From positions 142,645-206,644 of the forward strand of contig NZ_REFJ01000001.1 in the NCBI RefSeq assembly GCF_003688415.1: DNA of 64,000 nucleotides. Direction: 5' to 3'. The notes under the pieces are model-generated. The model searched no databases. It was given only the letters and a program-made list of their open reading frames with translations, and was not told where the DNA came from. Positions 8,753-18,028 of the stretch are shown piece after piece (position 1 is the first letter of the stretch; each line of letters begins with the position of its first letter). Origin of the DNA: Umboniibacter marinipuniceus (lineage in GTDB: Bacteria > Pseudomonadota > Gammaproteobacteria > Pseudomonadales > DSM-25080). A program made the position numbers and the translations under genes.

Positions 8753-9936
8753 AGCGAATGATTATCTGGTTGATGGTTGCCGCGGTTGCCGGCACGCTCT
8801 TAGCAATGTGGGCACTAGAAGACCCTGGTTATGTCGCGCTGGCGCGCGGCGAAGTGATGGTGCAAATGTCAATGGTCACGGCCATAGGCTTACTGGTACT
8901 AACTATCGCCGCTGTGCTGGTGATGATTCGCTTAGTGGCAATCCTGTGGATGCCAGGGCGATGGGCAAGGCAACAGTTACTAGCTGGATCGAAAACTCGG
9001 GCGACGAGACGAACCAATCGCGGTTTCATTGCCTATCTGATGGGTGATTTTGCGAAAGCTCGACAGCAGTTGCTGGCCTCCGTGGGCAATGTTGATTCGC
9101 CGATGCTGAACTACCTGCTTGCTGCCAGATCTTCACAGTATCTAGGGGAGAATGATCGCGCGCTAGAATTGTTGGAAGAAGCACAGCTAGCCGACGAAAA
9201 CGCTCAGGCGGCCATCATAATGGTACAGGCCGAGATCTATCAGCAGCAGGGACACTGGGAGCAGAGTATTGCCATATTGCAGCGCCTTGAGAATACCGAC
9301 AATAATTCCGCACTAAGGCTGCTGGCGATGGCGTACGAGGAACTGAAGGATTTCGCGTCGCTCTACCAACTACTGCCGAAGTTAGAAAAATATCGCGTAT
9401 TCGACGCAGAAAAGCTTAGCGCGTTACATCTTGCGGCCGCCACCGGCCAGTTAGATAGAGCCATGAATGATATTGAGAAGGGCCATGCGGACAACAGTTC
9501 GTTAGCGGCTATTTGGGGCTCGCTGGCTAAACAAGATCGTCGTAACGCGAGCTTGGCAGCTCACTACGCTTCGATATTAAAACAGCGTGCAGCGGAAAGT
9601 GATGCGGAGAAACTTCTTCGGCCGCTACTTGAACGGCAGTCTCCCGATGTACTCATTGAGATGTACGGGCAGCTTAAGGGTAGTGATGCCATGAAGCAGC
9701 TAAAGAAACTGCAAGGGCTTGATCGCACTGATCGCACTGCGCTGATCGCTCTCGCTCGTTTGAGTTGTGGAGCCGAGCTGTGGGGTCAGGCGAAGGATTA
9801 CTACCAGCGCGCGATAGGGCTAACAATGAGTGCTAAGGTCGCACTGGAATTAGCTTCCGTTCTACGTAAACTAAAGGACGAGACTGGCGCCCTTGAGGTT
9901 GAGCGAAGCGCGCTAGTGGCGCTTGCTCATAACTAG
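8749..9936 (+). CDS. hemY: HemY family TPR protein
   Basis: Inner-membrane protein of 395 residues. Two membrane helices (about 4-23 and 41-63) are followed by a large helical region with TPR-like repeats (about 85-390), as in proteobacterial HemY. It is unrelated to the protoporphyrinogen oxidase also called HemY in Gram-positives. The GTG at 8749 overlaps the hemX stop and has GGAGGAG about 9 bp upstream; the ATG at 8758 is an alternative. HemX and HemY are thought to act late in heme production or delivery, but the mechanism is unclear. Confidence 0.88.
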   Translation: MKRMIIWLMVAAVAGTLLAMWALEDPGYVALARGEVMVQMSMVTAIGLLVLTIAAVLVMIRLVAILWMPGRWARQQLLAGSKTRATRRTNRGFIAYLMGDFAKARQQLLASVGNVDSPMLNYLLAARSSQYLGENDRALELLEEAQLADENAQAAIIMVQAEIYQQQGHWEQSIAILQRLENTDNNSALRLLAMAYEELKDFASLYQLLPKLEKYRVFDAEKLSALHLAAATGQLDRAMNDIEKGHADNSSLAAIWGSLAKQDRRNASLAAHYASILKQRAAESDAEKLLRPLLERQSPDVLIEMYGQLKGSDAMKQLKKLQGLDRTDRTALIALARLSCGAELWGQAKDYYQRAIGLTMSAKVALELASVLRKLKDETGALEVERSALVALAHN

Positions 9937-9939
9937 CGC
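9910..9939. other. Inverted repeat across the hemY/ubiD junction
   Basis: GCGCTAGT (9910-9917) and ACTAGCGC (9932-9939) form a perfect 8-bp stem with a 14-nt loop that spans the hemY stop codon. ubiD ends 4 bp after hemY on the other strand. No U-run follows on either strand, so a canonical intrinsic terminator is not present, but the hairpin could help end or protect both transcripts. Confidence 0.35.
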
Positions 9940-9940
9940 T

Positions 9941-11404
9941 CTACTCGTCATCAATCCCTAAGTCAGCCCAGATTTCATCAACGCGCTGTTTGATTTGCTG
10001 GTCCATTTCAATGGGCTCTCCCCACTCCCGCGTGGTCTCACCGGGCCATTTATTGGTGGCGTCGAAGCCGACCTTTGAGCCGAGCCCGGACACGGGTGAT
10101 GCAAAATCGAGATAGTCAATGGGGGTGTTCTCGATGACCGTCATATCTCGAGCAGGGTCCATTCGAGTGGTCATCGCCCAGACGACATCCTCCCAATTGC
10201 GCGCATCAATATCGTCATCGACAACGATGATGAACTTGGTGTACATAAACTGACGTAGATAACTCCATACTCCCAACATCACACGTTTGGCGTGCCCAGC
10301 ATAGCCTTTCTTAATGCTGACCACTGCCATGCGGTAGGAACAACCCTCCGGAGGCAGGTAGAAATCAACCACCTCTGGGAATTGCTTTTGGAATAAGGGT
10401 ACGAAAACTTCGTTCAGCGCCACGCCTAAAATGGCGGGTTCATCTGGTGGACGCCCAGTGTATGTACTGTGGTAGATGGGGTCTTTACGGTGGGTAATCT
10501 TCTCAACCGTGAACACAGGGAACGATTCAACTTCATTATAATAGCCCGTATGGTCGCCAAAGGGCCCTTCGTCGGCCATTTCATCGGGATAGAGGAAGCC
10601 TTCAAGGACAAACTCAGCGCTGGCTGGAACTGATAAGTCCGATAGCAGGGCGTTGGCGACTTCAGTCTTGGCATTGCGCAGCAGTCCGGCAAAGGCATAC
10701 TCGGATAGTGAGTCGGGGACGGGAGTTACCGCGCCGAGAATCGTCGCCGGATCTGCGCCGAGTGCTACCGCAACTGGGTACGGTTGGCCCGGATTTAGAC
10801 GTTGGAATTCTTGATAATCCAGCGCCCCGCCGCGGTGGGCGAGCCAACGCATGATCAGCTTATTCTTGCCAATCTTTTGCATTCGATAGATGCCGAGATT
10901 CTGTCGCTCTTTATTGGGCCCTCGGGTAATGACCAGCGGCCATGTTACCAGTGGGCCAGCATCGCCAGGCCAACAGGTTTGGATGGGGAGTTGGTCTAAA
11001 TCAACCTCATCAACCACCACCTGCTGACAGGCGGGTTTGCGCACTGTTTTTGGCCCCATGTTCATTAATTTTTTGAGCAGCGGCGCTTTATCTACCAGAT
11101 CTTTGAAACCCTTGGGTGGCTCCGGTTGGCGGAGGTAAGCGAGGATCTCGCCGATCTCCCGAAGCTTCGAGGTATCGTCGGTACCCATGCCCATCGCGAC
11201 ACGTTGGGGGGTTCCGAATAGATTTCCTAGTACGGGAGTGTCATAGCCAACTGGGTTTTCAAACAGCAGAGCTGGACCCTTCGCTTTAAGAGTGCGATCG
11301 CAGATCTCGGTCATTTCTAAAACGGGATCAACGGGGTGGCTAATACGCTTTAGCTGGCCGCAGGATTCGAGGTAATCGATGAATTCACGTAAGTCTTTAT
11401 ACAT
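9941..11404 (-). CDS. ubiD: 3-octaprenyl-4-hydroxybenzoate decarboxylase
   Basis: Prenylated-FMN-dependent decarboxylase of ubiquinone synthesis, made active by the flavin prenyltransferase UbiX, which is not in this window. The 487 residues match E. coli UbiD in length. The N-terminus [13 protein letters not shown], the segment [25 protein letters not shown] and the [15 protein letters not shown] stretch near the C-terminus are typical of the family. It follows rho on the same strand after a clear terminator, so it probably has its own promoter. Confidence 0.96.
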   Translation of the reverse strand: MYKDLREFIDYLESCGQLKRISHPVDPVLEMTEICDRTLKAKGPALLFENPVGYDTPVLGNLFGTPQRVAMGMGTDDTSKLREIGEILAYLRQPEPPKGFKDLVDKAPLLKKLMNMGPKTVRKPACQQVVVDEVDLDQLPIQTCWPGDAGPLVTWPLVITRGPNKERQNLGIYRMQKIGKNKLIMRWLAHRGGALDYQEFQRLNPGQPYPVAVALGADPATILGAVTPVPDSLSEYAFAGLLRNAKTEVANALLSDLSVPASAEFVLEGFLYPDEMADEGPFGDHTGYYNEVESFPVFTVEKITHRKDPIYHSTYTGRPPDEPAILGVALNEVFVPLFQKQFPEVVDFYLPPEGCSYRMAVVSIKKGYAGHAKRVMLGVWSYLRQFMYTKFIIVVDDDIDARNWEDVVWAMTTRMDPARDMTVIENTPIDYLDFASPVSGLGSKVGFDATNKWPGETTREWGEPIEMDQQIKQRVDEIWADLGIDDE

Positions 11405-11451
11405 GGCTTTTCTACGCTGAGTGGATGCTAATTGGATTGTTTTGCAGAGGG

Positions 11452-11475
11452 AAAAACGGAGCCATTAGGCTCCGT
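11452..11475 (-). terminator. Intrinsic terminator of rho
   Basis: ACGGAGCC (11456-11463) and GGCTCCGT (11468-11475) form a perfect 8-bp GC-rich stem with the loop ATTA. On the minus strand the hairpin is followed by five U. It starts 12 bp after the rho stop codon, so rho is probably transcribed separately from ubiD. Confidence 0.88.
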
Positions 11476-11487
11476 TGATTATCGTGT

Positions 11488-12747
11488 CTACTTTCGCTTC
11501 ATTGACATAAAGAACTCATCGTTCGTTTTGAAGTCTTTGAGCCTGCTGATTAAGAACTCAGCCGCCGGGAGATCTTCCATGTCGTGGAGTAGCTTACGCA
11601 AAATCCAAACCCGCTGTAGCTCGTCTTCCTTCATGAGAAGGTCTTCACGGCGAGTGCCGGAGCGGCGGATATTGATAGCTGGGTAAACGCGCTTCTCAGC
11701 GATCTTACGATCGAGGTGAAGTTCCATGTTGCCGGTGCCTTTGAACTCTTCGAAGATCACTTCATCCATCTTCGAGCCGGTATCAACTAGGGCCGTAGCA
11801 ATAATGGTTAATGAGCCACCGTGTTCGATGTTACGAGCTGCACCAAAGAAGCGCTTTGGACGTTCCAGTGCATGGGCATCAACACCACCCGTTAACACCT
11901 TACCTGAACTCGGCACGATAGTGTTGTAAGCACGAGCTAGGCGAGTAATGGAGTCCAGCAGGATGACCACGTCTTTTTTGTGTTCCACCAAACGCTTGGC
12001 GCGCTCAATGACCATCTCGGCGACCTGTACGTGACGCGCAGGCGGCTCATCAAAGGTTGACGCAATAACTTCGCCGCGCACCGAGCGCTGCATTTCCGTT
12101 ACTTCCTCTGGACGCTCGTCGATCAGCAATACCATGATATGCGTTTCAGGATTATTGCGGATGATCGACTGCGCGATATTCTGCATCATAATGGTCTTAC
12201 CGGCCTTTGGCGGCGCGACGATTAGACCACGCTGACCCTTACCGATAGGACTCACAAGATCAATGATTCGGCCCGTTAAATCCTCCGAAGAGCCGTTACC
12301 CGCTTCTAGGGTGAGACGGTCATCAGGGAATAAGGGAGTGAGGTTTTCAAACAGAATCTTGTTACGAGAATTTTCGGGTTTGTCGAAGTTGATTTCCGCA
12401 ACTTTCAACAGCGCGAAATAGCGCTCACCGTCTTTTGGTGGGCGAATCTTACCTGCTACCGCATCGCCGGTACGCAGATTGAAGCGTCGAATCTGACTTG
12501 GGGAGACGTAAATGTCATCTGGGCCCGAGAGATACGATCCTTCTGCTGAGCGTAAAAAACCAAAACCATCTTGGAGGATTTCTAATACTCCGTCACCGTA
12601 GATGTCTTCACCGCCCTTGGCATGGCGTTTGAGGATTGAGAAGATAATGTCCTGTTTGCGAGAGCGAGCAAGATGATCGAGCCCCATTTCTGCGGCGATC
12701 TCTAAAAGCTCGGCAATCGGCTTTTGTTTCATTTCAGTTAGATTCAT
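11488..12747 (-). CDS. rho: Transcription termination factor Rho
   Basis: Hexameric RNA helicase that ends transcription at Rho-dependent sites. The 419 residues equal the E. coli length. The N-terminal helix bundle begins [18 protein letters not shown]. The cold-shock-like RNA-binding fold (about 48-120) holds the GFGFLRS and [18 protein letters not shown] segments. The ATPase has its Walker A at 178-185 (APPKAGKT) and its Walker B at [10 protein letters not shown]. An A-rich tract (CAATAAAAAAATAG) replaces a clear Shine-Dalgarno sequence. It lies downstream of trxA, the usual order, but a terminator separates them. Confidence 0.98.
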   Translation of the reverse strand: MNLTEMKQKPIAELLEIAAEMGLDHLARSRKQDIIFSILKRHAKGGEDIYGDGVLEILQDGFGFLRSAEGSYLSGPDDIYVSPSQIRRFNLRTGDAVAGKIRPPKDGERYFALLKVAEINFDKPENSRNKILFENLTPLFPDDRLTLEAGNGSSEDLTGRIIDLVSPIGKGQRGLIVAPPKAGKTIMMQNIAQSIIRNNPETHIMVLLIDERPEEVTEMQRSVRGEVIASTFDEPPARHVQVAEMVIERAKRLVEHKKDVVILLDSITRLARAYNTIVPSSGKVLTGGVDAHALERPKRFFGAARNIEHGGSLTIIATALVDTGSKMDEVIFEEFKGTGNMELHLDRKIAEKRVYPAINIRRSGTRREDLLMKEDELQRVWILRKLLHDMEDLPAAEFLISRLKDFKTNDEFFMSMKRK

Positions 12748-13015
12748 AGGCTTACTATTTTTTTATTGAGTTGTTAGAAACGGCTAACATCGACAGGTGT
12801 GTCGAAAACAAAGGAAGCGTTAAAAAGGTGGTTTTGGAATCCCGATGGGATGGTTAACAGCACTGCTACATCTAAATGCTGAACTTCAGTATAAACACGC
12901 AATGGCAAATATGAAAGGTCAAAGCGAAAAAATCTTATCACCATCGGATTATTGTTGTTGTATCGATGCTTCGATACGCTGGAGGCGAGTGCAGCCTAGG
13001 CTACTCTATGCCAAT
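12748..13015 (-). promoter_or_regulatory. rho leader and promoter region
   Basis: This 268-bp gap holds the long leader expected for an autoregulated rho gene. On the minus strand a good -10, TATACT, lies at 12888-12893 with no convincing -35. A palindrome CTGAACTTCAG (12879-12889) overlaps it on its downstream side. Further down, TCGACA/TGTCGA (12790-12805) can form a hairpin with a 4-nt loop, and GTATCGA/TCGATAC (12960-12977) lies nearer trxA. A 56-codon reading frame exists in the leader but has no ribosome binding site and looks random. Confidence 0.4.
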
Positions 13016-13047
13016 AAAAAAGCCGGCTCGATGAGGAGCCGGCTTTT
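13016..13047 (-). terminator. Intrinsic terminator of trxA, U-runs on both sides
   Basis: AAAAGCCGGCTC (13018-13029) pairs perfectly with GAGCCGGCTTTT (13036-13047) around a 6-nt loop. A run of A at 13016-13021 gives six U on the minus-strand transcript. It begins 6 bp after the trxA stop. T residues on the other side make it potentially bidirectional, but no plus-strand gene leads into it. Confidence 0.9.
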
Positions 13048-13052
13048 CGGTG

Positions 13053-13379
13053 TTATAGGTTTTCTTCGATAAACTGCGCTAGCTGAGCCTTAGAAACGGC
13101 GCCGACTTTGGTAGCCGCAATTTCACCATTCTTAAAGATCATCAGGGTAGGAATACCGCGGATGCCGAACTTTGCTGGTGTTTCAGGGTTTGCTTCGATA
13201 TCCACTTTAGCAACGGTAACACGGCCGACAAATTCATCGGCGATTTCGTTCAATACAGGAGCTATCATCTTGCATGGACCGCACCACTCCGCCCAGTAGT
13301 CAACCAATACTGGCGCTGAAGAATTTAGTACATCATTCTCAAATGATGCATCGCTGACGTTAACAATGTGCTCGCTCAT
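13053..13379 (-). CDS. trxA: Thioredoxin 1
   Basis: Cytoplasmic protein disulfide reductase, recharged by thioredoxin reductase. The start is ATG 13377-13379, giving 108 residues, with GGAG just upstream; the frame is open 26 codons further but that part is not thioredoxin. The active site WCGPCK has Cys33 and Cys36, and the cis-proline loop is GIRGIPTLM. It sits upstream of rho as in E. coli and Pseudomonas, with its own terminator. Confidence 0.98.
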   Translation of the reverse strand: MSEHIVNVSDASFENDVLNSSAPVLVDYWAEWCGPCKMIAPVLNEIADEFVGRVTVAKVDIEANPETPAKFGIRGIPTLMIFKNGEIAATKVGAVSKAQLAQFIEENL

Positions 13380-13397
13380 GAAATAGTCTCCAATAGA

Positions 13398-13432
13398 GGG
13401 AGGGTAACTCCCGAATTCATTTAGCTTAAATG
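13398..13432. promoter_or_regulatory. Two inverted repeats in the trxA leader
   Basis: CATTTA-GCT-TAAATG (13418-13432) is a perfect 6/3/6 inverted repeat and could be an operator. GGGAG-GGTAA-CTCCC (13398-13412) is a 5-bp hairpin next to the trxA Shine-Dalgarno sequence (about 13386-13390). A possible minus-strand -10, TATAAA, lies upstream near 13475-13480, close to the hemW stop. No specific regulator is indicated. Confidence 0.33.
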
Positions 13433-13496
13433 TGAGGGTTGGGCGGGGCTTTTTCAACCCCCTGTTTCAAGATATTTATACCTAATTGCACTAGGG

Positions 13497-14633
13497 CTAT
13501 TCCTCACTAGGAAGAAATAGTGATTGGACGTGATTGAGGAAGCGCTGGCCTCGATAGCTTAATTCAAATCCGCCTGGGCTTAGTGTGACTAAACCTTGGT
13601 CCCTGAGCTGAATTAGCTTGTGGTTGATGGACTCGTAGGCGGCACCGGTCGATTGCTCAAACTGAGTTTGACTGACTGGAGAAAAGAGCCGCAAGCGATT
13701 TAAAAAGAATTCGAAAATACGATCTTCGTTGGGAACGATAACGTCCTTAAGCTTTGGGCCCGCCATATAGTCTTCTGGGCGGCGAGTCTTCTGTCGGCGT
13801 CTAATTTCATTACCCTGAGTATATTTGCCATGAGCGCCGGCGCCCACGCCGATGTAGTCTTCGTAATTCCAGTAGCTTAAATTATGCCTTGAAACAGCAC
13901 CATTGCGCGCCCACGCTGACACCTCATATTGCTCAAAGCCATGCGAACGCAGCAGTTCGAAACCGGCTACCTCAATATCATCAAGGGCGTCGATGTCGGG
14001 CAGTTCAGGCGGGTTTGAATAGAAGGCAGTATTCGTTTCTATCGTTAGTTGATACCAGGATAAATGTGTGGGGGCGAACTCGGCGGCACACGCTAAATCG
14101 GCAAGGGCTTCTTCAACACTCTGCTGCGGCAAGCCATGCATTATATCAATGTTGAAATTATCGAAGCCAACCTCGCGAGCGGAGCCTATTGCCCGCTTAG
14201 CCTCAAGGGAGCCGTGAATTCGACCGAGCGCCGTTAACTTTTCATCATCGAAGGATTGAATGCCCAGCGATAGCCGGTTAACACCCGCCTGAGCATACCC
14301 CCGAAACTTAGCTTGCTCGAAGGTGCCTGGATTGGCCTCCAGCGTAATTTCTGCATCCAGGGTAAATGGAAAGGCGTCATTCAATGCCGCTAGAATCCGA
14401 GCGATGCCGTCGGCGGAAAATAGGCTCGGCGTGCCGCCACCGAAGAAGACTGAATGCGCAGCTATCTCGCCAAGCAGTGACCTTTCGGTCCGGATATCCT
14501 GGATGAGTGCAGCAATGTAGTCTGCTTCAGGAATGGCATTAGGGTCTCGTTGGTGCGAGTTAAAGTCGCAATAGGGGCACTTGCGAACACACCAGGGCAG
14601 GTGGACGTAGATAGCCCGGCTAGCACTAGTCAC
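13497..14633 (-). CDS. hemW: Radical SAM heme chaperone HemW
   Basis: A 378-residue HemN-like radical SAM protein. The cluster motif is Cys15-x3-Cys19-x2-Cys22 (CVRKCPYCDF), followed by FFGGGTPS and the SAM-binding region. The protein lacks the N-terminal extension of true coproporphyrinogen dehydrogenase HemN. From family knowledge HemW inserts heme into respiratory enzymes and is often misannotated as HemN. Its start overlaps rdgB by 8 bp, as in many gammaproteobacteria. Confidence 0.94.
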   Translation of the reverse strand: MTSASRAIYVHLPWCVRKCPYCDFNSHQRDPNAIPEADYIAALIQDIRTERSLLGEIAAHSVFFGGGTPSLFSADGIARILAALNDAFPFTLDAEITLEANPGTFEQAKFRGYAQAGVNRLSLGIQSFDDEKLTALGRIHGSLEAKRAIGSAREVGFDNFNIDIMHGLPQQSVEEALADLACAAEFAPTHLSWYQLTIETNTAFYSNPPELPDIDALDDIEVAGFELLRSHGFEQYEVSAWARNGAVSRHNLSYWNYEDYIGVGAGAHGKYTQGNEIRRRQKTRRPEDYMAGPKLKDVIVPNEDRIFEFFLNRLRLFSPVSQTQFEQSTGAAYESINHKLIQLRDQGLVTLSPGGFELSYRGQRFLNHVQSLFLPSEE

Positions 14634-15231
14634 TCGCCAGCCACTCCGGGTTGGTGCTCAGAAAATCATGTAACAGGCTCAGTGCCTGAGCACGGTGACT
14701 CACAGCCATCTTTTCCGCAGGACTGAACTGAGCGGCGGCGCGGTCGGCGCCAGTGGGCAGAAAAACTGGGTCGTAGCCAAAGCCATTCTCTCCCTGGGGG
14801 GCAGCTAAAATACTCCCCTCCCAAACGCCATTGCAGATCACGGGGGTAGGGTCTTCAGCATGACGCATGAGTACCAAACAGCAGTGGAATCGTGCCTGCC
14901 GATGTACCACACCGTCCATCTCGGTCAGTAACTTTTGATTGTTGGCCGCGTCGCCAAACGAGCCGGCGTAACGTGCCGAATAGATGCCCGGGCGGCCCCC
15001 TAGGGCGTCAACCGCAATGCCCGAGTCATCGGCAAGCGTGGGGAGCCCGCTGAGCTTTGCAGCGTGGCGGGCTTTCTTGATGGCGTTTTCCACGAAACTA
15101 AGGCCGTCTTCCACTGCGTCAGGGATATTAAGTTCGCCCTGAGAGATGACAGTGATACCGCGATGTTCAAGTTGACGGTTGAGTTCGGCCAGTTTGCCAG
15201 CGTTACTGCTGGCGAGAACGAGTTTACTCAT
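14626..15231 (-). CDS. rdgB: XTP/dITP diphosphatase (RdgB/HAM1)
   Basis: Hydrolyses ITP, dITP and XTP to monophosphates, keeping damaged purines out of DNA. I place the start at ATG 15229-15231 (MSKLVLASSNAGKLAEL), giving 201 residues; the open frame above it is not homologous. The motif SNAGK binds the triphosphate and TLADDSGIAVDALGGRPG holds the metal-binding acids. The start overlaps the DUF4426 gene by 8 bp and the end overlaps hemW by 8 bp. Confidence 0.96.
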   Translation of the reverse strand: MSKLVLASSNAGKLAELNRQLEHRGITVISQGELNIPDAVEDGLSFVENAIKKARHAAKLSGLPTLADDSGIAVDALGGRPGIYSARYAGSFGDAANNQKLLTEMDGVVHRQARFHCCLVLMRHAEDPTPVICNGVWEGSILAAPQGENGFGYDPVFLPTGADRAAAQFSPAEKMAVSHRAQALSLLHDFLSTNPEWLASD

Positions 15232-15667
15232 CTTCGATATACATCTGTTGATGGAAGGTTGCTTCGCCACGACTGCCATCTTCGAAACCGGCCAAGATGA
15301 ACACGCGCAGCGTCTCGCGATCGGTGTAGCGAATTTGGGCAATATAATAGGTAACGTCGCCCTCGTTGACGGGGGTGAACTCGAGCTCGGTTCGCTGCCC
15401 TAGGATATTGAGAATGTGGGCACGAAGCAGTCCAGGCTTACCCAGTGAGAATTGATCAACCCCTTCTGGTTTCGTTAGCGCAACGGTCAGTGTAGCCATA
15501 TTCGGCGCGCGAACTAAGCCTAGCGCTCGCGCCGCGCTGACATCCATCATCTGAGAATTGAACAGGGTGTGGTAAATGCGAATGCCATTACCATCACTGT
15601 AGAGATTGTTTTGGGCCAACGCAGGCGCGGCAAGAAAGCACAGTAAAAGTACAAAAATTCGAGTCAT
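15224..15667 (-). CDS. DUF4426 secreted protein
   Basis: A 147-residue protein with a signal peptide (about 1-18, hydrophobic run IFVLLLCFLAAPALA) and a predicted beta-rich mature part, so probably periplasmic. I recognise it as the DUF4426 family, found between metW and rdgB in Pseudomonas and relatives; the function is unknown. No cysteine or catalytic motif stands out in the mature chain. It is 7 bp after metW and overlaps rdgB. Confidence 0.8.
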   Translation of the reverse strand: MTRIFVLLLCFLAAPALAQNNLYSDGNGIRIYHTLFNSQMMDVSAARALGLVRAPNMATLTVALTKPEGVDQFSLGKPGLLRAHILNILGQRTELEFTPVNEGDVTYYIAQIRYTDRETLRVFILAGFEDGSRGEATFHQQMYIEDE

Positions 15668-15674
15668 AGTTATC

Positions 15675-16283
15675 TCAACGTTCTAGTTGGTAAAGCGCCG
15701 TTTCAGCGAAAAGATTAGGCCAGAGCCGAGAAAGAATGCCTCCGGTCTTAGTTGTCCCATCACCTGCAATCATCGCTTTGGCGGAGATGCGATAACCGTT
15801 TTGCTGACAAAAGTCCTCGAAGTCACGGACCGTGAAAAAGTGAATGTTCGGTGTGTCGTACCACGAGTAAGGCATATAATCTGATACAGGCATCCTTCCC
15901 TTCAACGCTAAGTATAGTCTAGGTCGCCAATGGCCGAAGTTCGGGAAAGTGATGATGCAGCGCTTACCTACTCGCAGCATATCAGCCACGAGCTTGTCGG
16001 GGCGATTAACGGCTTGAAGTGCTTGAGTCATCACCACCGCATCGAAGCTTTCGTCATCAAAGCGCGCGAGTCCTTTGTTAAGATCCTGCTCGATTACCGA
16101 CATTCCTCGTTGGACGCACGCTTGTATATTCTGTTCATCAATTTCTAGGCCAAGCCCGCGAGTTTGCTTCTGCTGACTGAGGTAGTGAAGTAATACGCCG
16201 TCCCCACAACCTAGATCCAGCACTCGATCACCGCTATTCAGCCATTCGCCAACTAAGGCGAAATCACGACGGATATTAGTCAT
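15675..16283 (-). CDS. metW: Methionine biosynthesis protein MetW
   Basis: A 202-residue class I methyltransferase fold. ATG 16281-16283 gives MTNIRRDFALVGEWL, the conserved N-terminus; the start overlaps the metX end by 8 bp. The SAM motif I is VLDLGCGDGVLLHYL. MetW is always paired with MetX in proteobacteria. The current view is that it is needed for full MetX activity rather than acting as a classical methyltransferase, but the exact role is not settled. Confidence 0.94.
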   Translation of the reverse strand: MTNIRRDFALVGEWLNSGDRVLDLGCGDGVLLHYLSQQKQTRGLGLEIDEQNIQACVQRGMSVIEQDLNKGLARFDDESFDAVVMTQALQAVNRPDKLVADMLRVGKRCIITFPNFGHWRPRLYLALKGRMPVSDYMPYSWYDTPNIHFFTVRDFEDFCQQNGYRISAKAMIAGDGTTKTGGILSRLWPNLFAETALYQLER

Positions 16284-17406
16284 GTAAAACCCTCGACATA
16301 TAGGCAGATAAAATGGCTTCATAACGCGAATTCGGTATAAGGAAAGCGTCATGCCCCTTGTCCGATTGAATCTCGGCATAGCTGACTTCGCGACCTGCTT
16401 TGATCAAGGCGTCGACAATTTCCTCGGAGCGCTGTGGCGAGAACCGCCAGTCCGTAGAAAATGCCAATACTAGAAACTTTGCGCGCGTTTCGGCGAAAGC
16501 GAGTTCCAACTGATTGTTAAAATCTCGTGCTAGATCGAAGAAATCGAGAACGCGGGTTAGCAGTACGTAGCTGTTAGCGTCGAAGCGATTGGCGAAGCCG
16601 CTTCCTTGGTGTTGGAGATAGCTTTCAACTTGAAATTGGATGTCATCCCCCTGCCCCAGGGCGAAACTACCCTTACGAAGTTCGCGGCCGAAGCGTTCAT
16701 TCATGCCGTCGCCCGAAAGGTAGGTGACATGACCAATCATCCGAGCGAGGGCCACACCGGTCTCAGGAATGGTCCCCTTCGCTTTAAACTGACCTTGATG
16801 AAACGCCGGATCAGCTTTGATGGCTTGTCGAGCCAGTTCATTAAAAGCGATATTCTGGGCCGTGAGGTGGCTCGCCGACGCGATGACGATGCAATGGCGC
16901 AGCGCCTCAGGGTAGTCGACACACCAGCGCATGGCTTGCATTCCGCCTAAGCTTCCGCCCACCACGGCGGCCCATTGACGAACCCCTAGTTCACCCATTA
17001 GCCAGTGCTGACATTTAACCCAGTCGCGAACGCGAAGACTGGGGAATTGCTCAGCCCACGGTTCGCCTGTGTCCGGGTTTTCGCTTTCTGGGCCAGTGCT
17101 GCCGTTGCAGCCGCCAATATTATTAACGCCCACAACAAAGAAATGATTCGTGTCGATGGCTTTCCCAGGGCCCACGTAATCACTCCACCAACCGGACTTT
17201 TTATCGTCTGCCGAATACTTCCCGGTAACATGCTGATTGCCAGTTAGAGCATGGCAGATCAAAATTGCGTTAGTCGCGGATTCGTTGAGTTCGCCATACG
17301 TCTGAACGGCAAGGCGATAACCCGCAAGCTCGCCGCCATTGGCAAGCGTGAGCGTATCCCGATGCTCGAAGAACTGGTCGTGAACAATAAGCGTTTGAGT
17401 TGTCAA
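16276..17406 (-). CDS. metX: Homoserine O-acyltransferase MetX
   Basis: Acylates homoserine in the first committed step of methionine synthesis. The alpha/beta-hydrolase fold of 376 residues has nucleophile Ser152 in GGSLGGMQAMRW, an Asp in FSTDWRFSP and a His in SDKGHDAFLI. The start must be TTG 17406, because a TAA lies two codons upstream and no ATG occurs near the N-terminus. AGGG lies about 9 bp before it. Family members use acetyl- or succinyl-CoA; the sequence alone does not let me choose. A SahR-type operator lies 16 bp upstream. Confidence 0.94.
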   Translation of the reverse strand: MTTQTLIVHDQFFEHRDTLTLANGGELAGYRLAVQTYGELNESATNAILICHALTGNQHVTGKYSADDKKSGWWSDYVGPGKAIDTNHFFVVGVNNIGGCNGSTGPESENPDTGEPWAEQFPSLRVRDWVKCQHWLMGELGVRQWAAVVGGSLGGMQAMRWCVDYPEALRHCIVIASASHLTAQNIAFNELARQAIKADPAFHQGQFKAKGTIPETGVALARMIGHVTYLSGDGMNERFGRELRKGSFALGQGDDIQFQVESYLQHQGSGFANRFDANSYVLLTRVLDFFDLARDFNNQLELAFAETRAKFLVLAFSTDWRFSPQRSEEIVDALIKAGREVSYAEIQSDKGHDAFLIPNSRYEAILSAYMSRVLHD

Positions 17407-17421
17407 AGCTTAACCCTAATT

Positions 17422-17441
17422 AATTCAATCTAGATTGATAT
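17422..17441 (-). promoter_or_regulatory. SahR-type operator in front of metX
   Basis: AATTCAA-tctaga-TTGATAT matches the operator found at the sahR gene (ATATCAA-n6-TTGATAT, 40725-40744) in 12 of 14 half-site positions and in spacing. It includes a perfect 14-bp palindrome TCAATCTAGATTGA (17425-17438). It fills the 35-bp gap between the yggT stop and the metX TTG. The role is inferred: repression of metX by the SahR-like protein encoded at 39720-40697. Confidence 0.6.
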
Positions 17442-18026
17442 TTAACGAATCCAGCCAAAAACGCCGCCGATCATGCCTACACCAGCTGCCACGTTATACA
17501 GCAGGCCTTCACTAATAATGATAATTAGAAAGGCGATGATGGGGCTAAGATCTAGCCCTCCTGTAGCGGGCATAAAGCGACGAATAGGCGCCGTGAGGCC
17601 ATGGCCAATCTGCATAACAAGCTGCGCGGCAGGGTGGCTGTGGGCGGCAGGAATCCAACTGAGAATGACAGTGATGAGTAGAATCCACCAGAGCAGCTTC
17701 ACAATAAGCAGTGGCAGCGCAACGGCGGACCAGGCTATCTGCTGCGCAATATCTAAGCCGAAGCCGTTGACTAAGCTAACGACGCAAGCCATTGCCAAGG
17801 TTAACAGCAACGCTAGAACCACTGAGGCAGAATCAATTGGGCCAACCGGTGGGATTAGTCGGCGCAGTGGCGTGAGCAAGGGGCTGGTGGCCGTCATCAC
17901 CGTTTGTGCCAGCGGATTGTAGTAGTCCGCCTTCGCTAATTGCATTAGCAGACGAACGACAACTAGGCCGATAAACAGTGTGCCAAGGGTATGAACAATT
18001 AACGTGATGATGTCTGCGAAGGACAT
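17442..18026 (-). CDS. yggT: YggT family inner-membrane protein
   Basis: A 194-residue integral membrane protein made of two YggT repeats. Each has hydrophobic helices followed by a conserved loop: NPLAQTVMTATSPLLTPLRRLIPP in the first and HPAAQLVMQIGHGLTAPIRRFMPA in the second. Four or more membrane segments are evident. The family is linked by position to proC/yggS and, in some bacteria, to osmotic tolerance or cell division; the function here is unknown. It starts 2 bp after proC. Confidence 0.9.
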   Translation of the reverse strand: MSFADIITLIVHTLGTLFIGLVVVRLLMQLAKADYYNPLAQTVMTATSPLLTPLRRLIPPVGPIDSASVVLALLLTLAMACVVSLVNGFGLDIAQQIAWSAVALPLLIVKLLWWILLITVILSWIPAAHSHPAAQLVMQIGHGLTAPIRRFMPATGGLDLSPIIAFLIIIISEGLLYNVAAGVGMIGGVFGWIR

Positions 18027-18028
18027 GA

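Noticed and set aside
12772..12942. A 56-codon minus-strand frame in the rho leader, possibly a leader peptide
   Set aside because: It has no ribosome binding site, no hydrophilic or regulatory codon pattern, and the likely rho -10 lies inside it.
11452..13047. Terminator inverted repeats considered as mobile-element ends
   Set aside because: Each is a single GC-rich stem followed by a U-run directly after a stop codon, with no transposase or target duplication.
13497..14633. HemN (oxygen-independent coproporphyrinogen oxidase)
   Set aside because: The protein is short, starts right before the CxxxCxxC motif and is coupled to rdgB, as for HemW.
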